Numbered from the stretch's first letter, positions 47,260-58,545 are shown. The stretch: DNA of 64,000 nucleotides from Mactra quadrangularis (GCA_025267735.1 CM046298.1:25303866-25367865), one strand, 5' to 3'. Numbers and translations are program-made. Notes: a model not told the origin generated them from the sequence alone.

Positions 47260-49929
47260 CAGTAGGGAATACTTCCCGTTCGGGAAACAAGGGGATTCTC
47301 CTTCAGTGCTTCCCAATCGAGCAGCAAATGTCAAAATACTTCCCGATCGGGAAGGATTTTGGCCTTTTTTTATATACCTTACCAAAAATGGCCGCTGCAT
47401 AAAAGTATTTAACCTACAAAAATATAAAAAGTACCATTTTATACAGGAGAGATGTATCTAAAATCCTACCGAGTCGTTTTCTTTTAAAATGCCTACAATT
47501 AAAATAATCCGAATTTGAAATTCAGGAAAAAATATGACTGCAAAGAAAAAAGTTGTTTCCCGTTCTGGAAACATTGCTTCCCGATTAGGAAGCAAGTTAT
47601 ACTTTTTTAATATAGTTTGTATGTATTGCGAAACTAATTTCAGCAAAAGAGATCCCTACTTATTTGTGAAGAATTTAAGGCTGTATAACCCAGTAGGTAT
47701 AGTAACTAATGATCGAACACATACACTCGAAATAAACATTCTGATTTTCTACCAGAATATTCTGATCAAAACAAAATTAATTGTCCAATTAAACTTTTAT
47801 TCATGTTCATAGTTGTGAATATATTTAGTTATATGAACTCTCACATTCAAGTACCACAATATTTGATTAGTTTCACAAATCTGTAACTTTACCATAATTC
47901 TATTAGATAATTAAAATGAGCAAAGGCTTGAAAGTCTGGTATTCTTGGTTGTCAAATGTTGGTACTTAAGTCAAGTGTAGATGTTTGGACTTACTATGGG
48001 TTTTATTCATTACACTACATATGTACATGATTATAACCAGAAGAGCTAAGCAGTATCTTGCCAAAACAAAAATTAAACAAAATAGATGTTCATAGTTGTA
48101 CATTGTATAATTATCTTAAAATAAAACATTCTCCCCTATATTTGAAAATAAAATGACATAGAATTAATTACTTTGTAATATATATGAGCCTTTTCTGTCA
48201 GGTATATGTTTTGTATGTTAATAAAGGGGTTCATAAGATTGAATAATAAAATTTCTGCAATATGTTGAATGAAGAAAATAATTCTTTACTATTTAGTATG
48301 ATATGGTTATTGACGAATTAATAATTTCTTAAGCAGCATATAACAACATTTTCTATTTTCAAAGTTTGACCAAACTCAAATACAATGCATGATAAATCTG
48401 TAGCATGAATTGAAATATAATTTTACCAACTATCAAGATTCTCATTAATGTTTAAACAGAAAATAACATAATGTATATTGGGTTCAATAGTGTTTGCGAG
48501 TTTTGAAAATACATAGTAAACATTTGAAAAAGCATGTGTTTTGCATGATGTTTTTATTTTAAAGAATATGTAAAAATATCAACGAGCAATTATTAACTGA
48601 GAACAAATAAATGCTTTAAATGGGATTACATACCGTGAAAAGGTTATTGGAGACACCTCATGTACTCTATTTCTAGTGAAATAATGATAGAAATGATGAT
48701 GTGACTGTGCTTTAAGCATTCACATAATTTTACTTTAAGATTTAAAACATATCCTTAGATATGCTGTTTTTATGTAAGTCACTTGGCCTATGCCCATTTT
48801 AACATAGAAAGCAGGATTGAAATATAATAACTATTTCTTCATTCAGTTAACTTGTAGAAATAGTTTAACAATACTGCTCAAACTTAATTTTTATAGCAAA
48901 AGATATACTTATGGCCCTCAGGTGTCATTGCTTACTCCCTAATAATCAGGTTTTACAATTTACAATAATTAAGAATTGTAAAAAATGAATTGAACCACAT
49001 TTGCAATTTTATGTTAGTGTTTATTGATGAGTTTTATAAACAGTTTAAATTTGTATTAATTGTTAAGTATGCCGCTGGTCTAGATTAGTTGGGGGTCACG
49101 GAGCTTGGTCATGAAATTATTTCTAAGACTATTCTTCCTCTCACCACTGATTTTAAATCATGTAGAGCAGCTGTCAGTAACTGACCAAGTATGCGCTTAG
49201 TAACTAGTGAACCGTTTATTTCAGAGATTTAGCCTTTCCAAAAACAGTGAGTATGTTGACTTACAGCTGTAGGTTGTAATATGAAACATGACAATAACAA
49301 TGTGTTGCTACAGTGTAAACCCAACCAATAATACTTTACATTTATACACAAGTCAAACCTATAAATAATTTAACTTATTTGAATATCTTTTGGGGTGTTA
49401 TGATATAAATTAGAACAATGTGACTAAATTTCTATACTTTTCCATTTAGCTAAATTACTATGAATGGTACCTGTGAAAAGTGTTTCTAACATATGCATTG
49501 GAATCAATGCAATATTTCCATTAACAAAAAAAGATGTCTATTGCTTAAGTTTAATTTGCATTACATACAAACTAAATGACATATAGTATAACTTGCTTCC
49601 TGATCGGGAAGCAATGTTTCCAGAACGGGAAATAACTTTTTTCTTTGCAGTCGTATTTTTTTTCTGAATTTCAAATTCGGATTATTTTAATTGTAGGCAT
49701 TTTAAAAGAAAACGACTCGGTAGGATTTTAGATACATCTCTCCTGTATCAGATGGTTCTTTTCATATTTTTGTAGGTCAAATACTTTTATGCAGCGGCCA
49801 TTTTTTGTAAAGTACGTCAAAAAAGGCCAAAATACTTCCCGATCGGGAAGGATTTTGACATTTGCTGCCCGATCGGGAAGCACTGAAGGGGAATCCCCTT
49901 GTTTCCCGAACGGGAAGTATTCCCTACTG
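47260..49929. mobile_element. 2670-bp element with ~370-bp inverted arms
   Basis: The outer ends read CAGTAGGGAATACTTCCCG and its complement. The left arm (47260-47630) pairs with the right arm (49550-49929). Both carry several CTTCCCGATCGGGAAG palindromes or variants. The flanks are GTTAC on both sides (47255-47259, 49930-49934), so the duplication is GTTAC or TTA depending on the exact end. The TTA reading would fit PIF/Harbinger. The interior has no transposase and contains a family A SINE at 49075-49325. Confidence 0.83.
49075..49325 (+). mobile_element. SINE, family A, nested in the inverted-repeat element
   Basis: GGAGCTTGGTCATGAAATT, TTCTTCCTCTCACCACTG and ACAATGTGTTGCTACAGTG identify the family. 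The tRNA-like head is eroded. Confidence 0.75.
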
Positions 49930-49934
49930 GTTAC

Positions 49935-50953
49935 AGTCGACAAGAACAGAAACGGGTCAGAAGTTACATTATTAGTTATAAAGATTTTTGACGGTGTATA
50001 TGGGTCCTTCTACCCCGAGAGCACATATACCCCGAGGCGTCAGCCGAGGGGTAATATGAAGCTTCGAGGGGGAGAAATTGATGGAAGAAGCACAATCTAT
50101 TGGCCCTTGGGATGTTTGAGTTGTAAAGCGTCAAATTTTGGGCCCGTTGATTTACAGTATTGTGAGTAATAGATTTGTTATTCATGTTGAAAACCCGCTG
50201 TATAACGTTATTTTATAAAGAACAGGATATCGATATGTCTTCTTTGCTTATAAATGTTAAGATTACAAAGAAAACATTTTCGAATCGATGAACAAAATGG
50301 CGGACATATGACAATAATTTATGTTGCATTGTTATGAGAGGCTACCCGAGGGGACACGGTGTATATGAACTCACACACGGTGAATATGGATTTTTTTCGC
50401 ACACCCGATCAGCCAATCAAAAGCCGTCAATTTTACTTGAAGTATTAAAAAACTTGTGATTAATATTTTAGCGGAAGAATGTCGGTTTCTTATTGAAACT
50501 GTTTAAACGGAATTAACAAGGATATGTTATGTATTGTAAGTAAACAACAAGACTGCTTGATACTGTCCGATATTGTTATCAAGGGGACTTTTTTTCACGC
50601 GTTGGTATTAATTTAACCTAACAACATACCGCTGTGCTGAATCTAACTGCGCATGACCGTCGAATGTCTACGTCCACGTCCATGTCAACCAGTCTTAGTT
50701 TCAAATGATTTTTGTAACGTACAGCATTCATATTTAACTTCAATACTTATATCATTTGAGACTGAATAGGTCTGTCCTAAGTAAAAATAAAAGTTTTTAT
50801 GCTTTACATGCAGTCCGCAGTGTTGTGGAATTTCAAGTTTTTTCCTCAAGACCATGGACAAGTGAAATCGGAAATCAACTTGTCCGGATTCAAAATGTAC
50901 TTGTCCAGAAATAATATACTCAAAATGAAATATAGAGCAATATGATATTATTA
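49935..50953. other. Intergenic, unassigned
   Basis: There is no supported gene. ATATGTGCTCTCGGGG-like inverted words around 50000-50050 and ACTTGTCC words after 50840 suggest further decayed repeats. The ACTTGTCC words recur at 51590-51680 in the other orientation. Confidence 0.4.
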
Positions 50954-51092
50954 GTTACACAGTCAGTTACTGACCGGATACGGTGTGATACCGGGTCAGT
51001 AAATTAATATTGGGTGAGAGTGTAGCTCGAGCCCAATATTTATTCACTGACCCGGTATCACACCGTATCCGGTCAGTAACTGACTGTGTAAC
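50954..51092. mobile_element. 139-bp near-perfect palindrome
   Basis: The arms 50954-51000 and 51046-51092 are exact 47-base complements (starting GTTACACAGTCAGTTACTGA). They continue inward through AATATTGGG and CCCAATATT to a loop of under 20 bases. A diverged relative of one arm (GTTACTGACTGGATA) is at 51338. Confidence 0.9.
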
Positions 51093-51845
51093 GAATTTAT
51101 CTTACCGAGTACCCCCATCTGAATTTTAGCATCAAAGAACACGGACAAGAGATTCTGCCCGAATCGTCACTTGGCTGCCATCTTGTTTATTGACCGAAAG
51201 GAACTGAAACGCGACTGTTATTGACGAAAAGGACACACAATATTGACACAGTGAACTCCCCTTATCGATGTAGTTAGTTTGAATTAATTTTGGAGTAGAA
51301 AAATAAGGTTTCGTCAGCGCTATCATTTATAAATTTTGTTACTGACTGGATATAAGAATCTACTGACCTAATATGGGATAATACATGGTCAGCACGTGAC
51401 CGCTCTCGGCCAATGAAAAACGAGTATTCTGTACGAGGTAAGATAAGTAATATATACCATAATTAATAATACGAGTAATGGTTGGTTATAAAATAGTTTA
51501 CTCTCGAATAGGATTAAAACATTGAGACATCTACGAACGTTATAAAGTATTGCAATGTTAGTACATGTATACTTATAGTTGCTGCTACTAAAATAGTACT
51601 TGTCCACGGACTAGTGGGGTGGGATAGAAATAATTGCTTGTCCGCGGACATAAATGTACGAGTTGGACAAGTCGGACATAGAAATTCCACACCCATGATA
51701 AATCATGCAGTTATTATTATTTATCACAGCCATAGAGGTCAATATTTTGACCAGTTAATGAAGGGAAGAAGTACATCTTATCTGAATATGAAGAATAACG
51801 TCGAAATGACAAAATCTGGCTTTAAATCGACGGGTGAGGTGCGCA
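51093..51845. other. Intergenic between palindrome and chimeric frame
   Basis: It contains a diverged arm of the palindrome family near 51338-51405 and ACTTGTCC repeats near 51590-51680. No gene was seen. Confidence 0.4.
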
Positions 51846-53165
51846 TTAAACACTAATAACCGAGATATAATGTTTAAACTGTTCTATTGACTTGGAGTTT
51901 ACAATATCGTCACTAAATTTGTTTCACTCTAGCACAGTTTTTACTAAGAATGAGTTCTTAAAATTAGCAGTTTTTGCTAACCATGGCTGATAACACTGGC
52001 TGTTGTTATTTACAAAATTTTCAATAATGTTATTATGTATAAAATGTTCAAATTGTTTAGCCCATACTGTACATATAAGACTTAGTGACTTAAGGTAGTG
52101 TTCATGATTAGTGACCCACACGTGTCCGCTCACCACCTTGTAGAGGAATGTCAGCCTCTGTTGACGTCTCCGCTCCTGGAGTGGTACCAGTTCCAGTTGT
52201 TGTAGCATCTCGGTGATGCATCCATCTTGTCTGGATTGATAGTCAGGCATGATAAATCTGGCTGCGGATTGTTGGATTCTTTCCAGGCGGCCAATGTCTT
52301 TCTGGATGTAGGAATCCCATATGAGTCTACCATATTCCAGCTTGGATCTGATAAGAGCAAGGTATGCATTCTTCCTGCAGCTTTGTGAGCAGTATATCAA
52401 GTTTCGACGGAGGAAGCCAAGAGTGGAATTGGCTTTCTTAGCGATGTTGGTGATGTGCGTTTGCCATTTCATATCTTCAGAGATGTCTATGGCTAGATTT
52501 GGGTTTTCTTGGACTAGTTTAAGTATGATGTATATTCTAAAAATGTAAAAATATGTTAATTTATTCTTGGAACTAAATAGATATCTTATTTTTTCATTAA
52601 ACTTCATCCCCCAGTCGTTAGTCCAGTGTTGGAGGTTTAATAAATCTTCTTGGAGAACTTCATGATCTTTGTATGAGATGATGGGACGATACAGTAGGCA
52701 GTCGCATGCAAACAATTTAATGTAGGACTTCACTCTCTCGGGTAGGTCGTTTATGTGACAGAGGAATAGTAAGGGTCCGAGCACTGTACCTTGTGGGACG
52801 CCTGATTCTACATGAATTTGTTTTGACTTCTCCCCATCGATGACTAACCACATCTCCCGTTTTGAGAGGAAGTGGGCAATCCAGTCTAATATTGTTCCAC
52901 GTATACCATAGTTTTCAAGCTTCCTTAAAAGGCGTTGGTGTGGAACATTGTCGAAAACCTTGCTAAATTCAAGTAATACTGTATCAACCTGCTTGTTCTT
53001 GTCGAAATACGCAAGGAGATCGTGAGCAGTGACAACTAATTGTGAGTCGCATGAGTATCCTGACCGAAATCCATTAATAAGGGATGTTAAAATATGGTGT
53101 TGGTCTAGGTGGTTCAAGACGTGTCGGCATATGATGTGTTCTAGAGGTTTAGAGAAGACATCCAT
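51846..53165 (-). pseudogene. 5'-truncated LINE reverse transcriptase inside the chimeric frame
   Basis: Homology to CR1/L2-type RT begins around 53156 and ends in SDDIVNSKSIEQFKHYIS at a TAA (51846-51848). Motif A has glutamate for the usual aspartate (LEFSKVFD). Motif C reads FACD instead of FADD. An in-frame TGA at 51924-51926 replaces a conserved tryptophan codon. Despite this the frame has no indel across about 400 codons. Endonuclease and RT fingers are absent. The RT is therefore inactive as an enzyme but structurally nearly continuous. Confidence 0.88.
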
Positions 53166-54578
53166 AGATCTCACGTGTTTACAAGCTGCCTTGATTCTAG
53201 TAATAAAACAATCATATGTGTCAGCATCGGTTATTAAAATAGCATAAATTGTCTCCATAATATTAACAGCTATGTCTCTATCACTAACCTTTCCTGTATC
53301 GTTACCGGTGTCCAATTTCAACCAGATATTACGCCTAGGAGTGAAAACACTCGAAAGCGTTGGAGGGTCCAGTCTTAAACATTTTGTAATATAGCATACA
53401 ACACTAATTAAACATTCTACAGCTGACTTGCTTTTAGCACAATATATTGAGTGCTGGTACATCGCCATTTTCATGGTAAAAGAGCTGAAAATCTTTCTAA
53501 AGCGGAAATCGTAGTTCTGTATTTGAATAGCAAAATATTTTAACACAACTAAACACTTCTTATGGTGTTCTGACAATCTTGAACACATGTTTTTATCAGC
53601 TTGATAGAATACAAGTTTGTAACAACGATTACATTGTTTCTGGGGTCGCGGTATTAAATAAACTTGATTGTTTTCATTTAAGAGCTCTCTGACGTCAGCG
53701 TCCACTTCGTCGGCAGCAATTAAACTTTCTAAGGATTCGGTACATTTTATTGCAGGGGTAATGTCAACATCAATTTTTAACTTTTCCCCAATACAATGAA
53801 ACCAGCATACTTGCACATTACATTGTGGTCCATTTATTGGAACGCTATATCCTTCAAGTGTTAGATATCCTTCTGCTGCTTCAAATCTTTTCCCAGTGTA
53901 CTTCGCAACTATCTCGTGAAACAATTGACGAAATCCGTTTCGAAACATGACAGAATATGTCCAGTTGTTTTCGAAATTTAGTTCCTCCTCGCCCTGATTT
54001 GACCAAGTGGTTTCCAAATGAGCAAAGCCACCAATGCATGACTGGGAAGCATTAACTTGCATATCCGTATCAACTACTATCAAAAAATCAAATTCATCCG
54101 GAGCCATTATTTTAGTGCCGTCCACTGCACTTCCGGTTGGTATAATTTTGTTGAATTTAAACTTGGATTGGCGCGAATTTATTTCTTTAACAAGGAAACT
54201 GACCATATCCTTGACTAGAAGTGTAATGTCGTTAAGCTGTGTTTTGTAGTGTTTTTCTATACTTATTTCCTTGACGAGGGAATATAGATGGCCTTCTATG
54301 GCGTTCAGGTGTTCACGTTTGATTTTTTCCCATCCGTCAGGACCTTTTATGCCTTTCGAATGAAATTTGTTCGCTTTTTTCTTGACAAACGTATTCCATT
54401 TCTGTATTCCAGGTTTATGGAATAGATGGCATCTTTTGAGATATGGCATTTCTTGAATACTCATGGTGTTCTGAGAGGTATACTTCCAGTGGTATATCTT
54501 AGTGTCTGTCATCACTTGTCCAAGTATGTGGTAAACATTCTGAAATAAAACTGATAATGTACTGATAGAGTAATACAA
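51924..54578 (-). CDS. cGAS-like/Mab-21 nucleotidyltransferase joined in frame to a LINE reverse transcriptase (884 residues)
   Basis: Residues about 80-474 are a Mab-21/cGAS-type nucleotidyltransferase. They carry the GS motif (G149, S150), the E-x-D metal pair in DEFDFLIVVD (E162, D164), a third acidic residue in VDITPAI (D272) and the helical part around EHHKKCLVVLKYF (337-349). Family enzymes make cyclic dinucleotide-type signals in antiviral defence or are inactive developmental proteins. At residue about 475 (genomic 53156) the frame passes without a stop into LINE RT: LEHII, NGFRSGYSCDSQL, FDNVPHQRLLRKLENYG, SGVPQGTVLGPLLFL, FACDC, ISEDMKWQTHI, KANSTLGFLRRNL. The codon after VLE is TGA where relatives have tryptophan, and RT-like sequence continues to 51846. 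A likely splice acceptor (TTTTATTTCAG) at 54540-54541 means the first about 13 residues may be intronic. The start could be M23 or lie in an upstream exon. Whether the fusion is expressed is unknown. Confidence 0.85.
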   Translation of the reverse strand: MYYSISTLSVLFQNVYHILGQVMTDTKIYHWKYTSQNTMSIQEMPYLKRCHLFHKPGIQKWNTFVKKKANKFHSKGIKGPDGWEKIKREHLNAIEGHLYSLVKEISIEKHYKTQLNDITLLVKDMVSFLVKEINSRQSKFKFNKIIPTGSAVDGTKIMAPDEFDFLIVVDTDMQVNASQSCIGGFAHLETTWSNQGEEELNFENNWTYSVMFRNGFRQLFHEIVAKYTGKRFEAAEGYLTLEGYSVPINGPQCNVQVCWFHCIGEKLKIDVDITPAIKCTESLESLIAADEVDADVRELLNENNQVYLIPRPQKQCNRCYKLVFYQADKNMCSRLSEHHKKCLVVLKYFAIQIQNYDFRFRKIFSSFTMKMAMYQHSIYCAKSKSAVECLISVVCYITKCLRLDPPTLSSVFTPRRNIWLKLDTGNDTGKVSDRDIAVNIMETIYAILITDADTYDCFITRIKAACKHVRSMDVFSKPLEHIICRHVLNHLDQHHILTSLINGFRSGYSCDSQLVVTAHDLLAYFDKNKQVDTVLLEFSKVFDNVPHQRLLRKLENYGIRGTILDWIAHFLSKREMWLVIDGEKSKQIHVESGVPQGTVLGPLLFLCHINDLPERVKSYIKLFACDCLLYRPIISYKDHEVLQEDLLNLQHWTNDWGMKFNEKIRYLFSSKNKLTYFYIFRIYIILKLVQENPNLAIDISEDMKWQTHITNIAKKANSTLGFLRRNLIYCSQSCRKNAYLALIRSKLEYGRLIWDSYIQKDIGRLERIQQSAARFIMPDYQSRQDGCITEMLQQLELVPLQERRRQQRLTFLYKVVSGHVWVTNHEHYLKSLSLICTVWAKQFEHFIHNNIIENFVNNNSQCYQPWLAKTANFKNSFLVKTVLE

Positions 54579-54754
54579 ATAAATAGGGTTAAATATAAAT
54601 TGCTTACATTAACTAGCTAGAAGATGTGACGAAACATTCTAAAGAGGTTTTTTCACCTGTGTACATGTGCATCGTATATACAGGCGACGCACGTAGATAA
54701 AACGTAGAACGTATTTGTTTTTAGTGTAAGCCTAATATAGAGTTTTACATATTG
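54579..54754. other. 5' side of the nucleotidyltransferase frame
   Basis: Short flank; probably an intron if the acceptor at 54540-54541 is used. No upstream exon was identified. Confidence 0.35.
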
Positions 54755-54915
54755 TATTCTCCCTCCTACCACTGTTTCTTAATTATGTAGGTTAGTTGTA
54801 AGTCATAGACCGAAGTACGTGCCAAGTAACTGGTTATCAGCTTAATCCAGAGTTTTAGCCTCTCCAGAAAAGGTAGGTTGACTGACTGTCGTTATATGAT
54901 GTGTTTCTTCGGCGT
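54755..54915 (+). mobile_element. Partial SINE, family A
   Basis: TATTCTCCCTCCTACCACTG, AATTATGTAGGTTAGTTG, GTTATCAGCTTAATCCAGAG and TTTTAGCCTCTCCAG follow the family body. The tRNA-like head is missing. Confidence 0.72.
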
Positions 54916-55635
54916 TTTACAAAAAAGAACAACCATTGCAGATGCAACAAGCAACCACTTCGGAACACTAGATTCAAACTTTTTGGGCGCATTTACAATG
55001 CATAATTATATCGTCTCAAATTTTTTTTTGAAGTTGACAAAGTTCTATGACATCAACATATTATAAATCTATATAGCAGTTAACATTGATTTAATGTTTA
55101 ATTCTATTCAAAATGTTAGTGGTGCATACAGAACTGCGCAGATTTTAATATAATTTTATCGATCGCGAGTACAGAATTACTATTCAAATCAACGGGGTTC
55201 ATGTATGCGCCACTGACAGCTGAATAAAATTTACCAATGAAATACACGAACATGATTTTTTTTAAATAAACAGCTGAAATGGTCCAATGCATACATTTAG
55301 TACTCATACAATTCGGTGCCATTTACTTCAGGGTACATAAACAAACATTTTGCCAGCTGGCTCTATACATGAATATTTTCACATGTAAAGTATGTTGCTA
55401 ATATAATCATGAATCTTTTTGCTGATGATTTTTAGACGCTTTATAATTAGACTAAAATCAGCTGATTCACTTATGATTGATAAATACTGAATTGCATTTA
55501 TACAAAACGGACGTTAAACTAAAGAGTTCAAATAAAAAGTCTGACATTTTTATTAATTTTATTCAAGATCCGGGAGGAATACGAGTATAAATCATACATA
55601 TCAGGAAGCAGGACATTTAATTAAATTAACGGCCT
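54916..55635. other. Intergenic, unassigned
   Basis: No gene or bounded repeat was recognised. Confidence 0.35.
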
Positions 55636-55639
55636 TCTC

Positions 55640-56310
55640 CCGGATCTGGCGTGGTCGAGTGGTAACGACGTTGGACTAGTAATTATCAGATAGCCAGGTC
55701 CGTGTTGGCTCGATTCATTTATAGGCGTAAACATACCTCGTTGTTTCCTTTAGCAAGAAACTTCATTCTACTATCTCAATACTGGGGGCCAGAAAGCAGA
55801 CTCCATAGGCGGATCCAAGGGGGGCCGACCCGGCGTACGCCCCCCCCCCCCCCCAAAAAAATTGCCCAAGCAAAGTTTTTTTGTATCATAAAATATGATA
55901 TTTATAAGAAATATATATAAACCTGTCAAAAAACTTCGCACGCTACGTGCAACATAGCATACAATATAAAGCAATTCTTTCATATTATTGTAAGATTTAA
56001 ACATGATTCAGCGGCTGTTAGAAAATTACATGATATATCTAGATGCTTTACATAGTATACTCAGTAAAAGGATAGTTAAGGCTCTGAAAATGTGACTGAA
56101 TCCCTTAGAATTAACCAAAACTGAGGAATTTCTGGGGCCGCTGATCACCTGGTCCCCTAGCCAGGGTTTGCCCTGGACCATTCGGGGCCCTTACGACCCC
56201 TTGGAACCCCATTATTCTTGTTCGTTTTACGCCCCCTCTAAATAGAAATTTCCGCCCCCTCTAACCAGAAATCTTGAATCCGCCTATGGACTCGAGAGTG
56301 ATTCATTTAA
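55640..56310 (+). mobile_element. tRNA-derived SINE, family C, split by a MITE
   Basis: The tRNA-like head (TGGCGTGGTCGAGTGGTAAC, then TTGGCTCGATTC) leads into CCTCGTTGTTTCCTTTAGC, AAGAAACTTCATTCTAC and GACTC. After the MITE the element resumes with GACTCGAGAGTGATTCATTT. The copy at 34940-35110 is uninterrupted. Confidence 0.75.
55804..56288. mobile_element. 485-bp MITE of the GGCGGATC family with GACTC target duplication
   Basis: The ends are CATAGGCGGATCCAAGG and CTTGAATCCGCCTATG. GACTC flanks both sides (55799-55803, 56289-56293). C- and G-rich runs lie inside the ends. The right half matches 38066-38365. It is inserted in the family C SINE. Confidence 0.85.
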
Positions 56311-58080
56311 GTTAAAAGTATACTTTGTAGAGTTAAAAATAATAGTACATGTACAAACTTAGACCATCTCATTTTATTTGTTTCGAGGGTGAATTGCATT
56401 CTCGAGAATCTTGATAACCTCGAAGTGTGAAAATGGATAATTGTGACATTACTATAACTTAAATCGAACATAGACAGGTGAGTTTTCACTATTTAAGGTG
56501 ATGTCATTTGTTTTAATATCGAACACTTACGCCACAGCTATACAACTACAATCCTTTTTTCACCATTGTATAATTACACCGTTTATTAACACTTTTTAAG
56601 TTATTTCACAGAAGCCAGCTCACTTAACCAGCTTTTACCGACACTGTTCCTATCATTACTAACCAGTAACAAGTTTTTCAACCACAAGGAGTGTTCAATT
56701 GTTCTCCATTTACGAGTAGAAATATGTGAAGCAACAAAACTGTGTCAATTAAGGTTAGAGTTGTATTAAAATTATTAATTTAACACAAAATGAGGAAATT
56801 CGTAGATACAATGATTAATATACTACAATTATGACATCATACCTTGAAATAAAACTCTTAAACATCAAGAATGGCACTCTTTTATACCACTCCACACCAC
56901 GCAGCACATTGATGTCGTAATTTAAGTTATATCGATCATATATCATATGATCAAAGTCACCTCTTAACAACGGTTGGGAAACCTACAATGACTAATGCAA
57001 TTGGGATCCCAGAATTTTTAACTATTTTGTATGCGGTGATACGCATTCTGTACACAAACGGTCTGACTGACCTCTGTACGGAGACGCCGCGCATCACGGG
57101 TAAAACTGTTTATTTACCTGAAAACACGTGGCAATGTTTACATTCTATCAATTTCCCCCCTTCAAGTATACTGAACAAAAATAGAATGAATTTTGTGTCT
57201 ACTCAATAAAAATTGACTATCCAACCAACTAACCTCATTAAATTTAACTTTTATACCGGTTGTTAAACCTTCGTCATAACGTGTTTACATCTGTCATTCT
57301 TTACACAGTAATTTGAATTCGAAACTAGGTTACACGGTTTAACTATGCACCTATACCTACAGAGGTTTAAAAGTACTTTGTATTGATAGATTTATGATCC
57401 TGTAGCTATAAGTGATCATTTATTTTACATTTCAACAACGAGTCTGTCAAAAAACGAAAAAATGCAACGATTTTGTCTTCATCCGCCGCACTTTATTCTA
57501 TTGCGTACCAAACGCCGAATTTTGAGACGGTTGCGCGTCTTAGTATAGAGGTGATATATTCACCGTCTATTTATAGAATGGGTGATACGTGCTTCAATTT
57601 GATTTGTTCTCAGGTTTTAGTCGTAAAAATACACAGTGACAAAAATGCTTGTTATCTACTCAGGAAAAAGGATATTGAGTTTCTCTTTCATAGTGTGGTA
57701 TTTTTATTATCACTAAGACAAAACAACCAAAATTGGTTAATGAAATGTCTATGGATATAAGTCAGTATAGCAATTACTTCCCTTGTATCTATTTTTTGCG
57801 CAGACGAATGTGCATAGTTCAGTACATGTATGAATATTATAGGTTTATTATGTGTTTAACGTCTTTATATAATCAATATATCAGTGGAAAGGTAAATACT
57901 ATTCTGATACTCAAAATATATATAACCGTCTCGATAGAATATATCTTGATATCCTCTGAATACGAGAATGGATAAACATGACGTACATAATCAGACCAAC
58001 TGTTTACGTATGAATCCAATCCTTAAATCTATACACCACTGAATGAACTCTAATGTTTATCTTATGATCGAACGATTACT
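56311..58080. other. Intergenic, unassigned
   Basis: Open frames of 70-100 codons here (for example 56988-57209 and 57473-57760) lack recognisable domains and gene-like context. Confidence 0.4.
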
Positions 58081-58103
58081 ATTATATATATATATATATA
58101 TAT
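58081..58103. repeat. TA microsatellite
   Basis: About ten TA units. Confidence 0.9.
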
Positions 58104-58465
58104 GCAGTCTGTCACCTGTGTATATATGTGTAAATTTTGGAAAACCAATGTGTGTACAGGTCGTCCACGTAAACATTGCGTATATAAACATGGCCAGTTT
58201 CATTACACACCAATAATTAGGGGTGTATTTTTTTAGTTTCATAGTTTATCTAGTTATTTGACATTTATTTTATAATCATATCATCATATAAGATTTACAA
58301 TATGCACTCGTACACTATTAAAATAAATGTTAAATTTCTAAGTTGTATGTGTAAATCAGTAAAATGCAGTACATGCATTAGTCTTATTACCTATTTGATA
58401 GACAAGTCCATTGTTTAAAGTACAAAAACAAGCATGACCTAGAATACGACCTGTATACTAATGAA

Positions 58466-58545
58466 CATTCTCGTTCCCAGAGTCTAGTAGGTCTAGGATT
58501 GTCAATACTAGCTACTAATCCTACTAGACTCTGGGAACGAGAATG
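58466..58545. mobile_element. 80-bp palindromic MITE with exact 9-bp target duplication
   Basis: The ends are CATTCTCGTTCCCAGAGTCT and its exact complement. The flanks are ACTAATGAA at 58457-58465 and 58546-58554. It is of the same family as 18246-18324. Confidence 0.9.

Noticed and set aside
49789..50169. 126-codon plus-strand frame
   Set aside because: Its first part lies in the arm of the inverted-repeat element and its end in unassigned DNA; there is no domain.
50818..51700. A larger element bounded by GTGGAATTTC and GAAATTCCAC
   Set aside because: The inverted ends are only about ten bases, and the ACTTGTCC words near them do not align as clean arms, so the boundary is not supported.
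57473..57760. 95-codon plus-strand frame as a small gene
   Set aside because: There is no signal peptide, domain, splice context or codon pattern that separates it from chance in AT-rich DNA.
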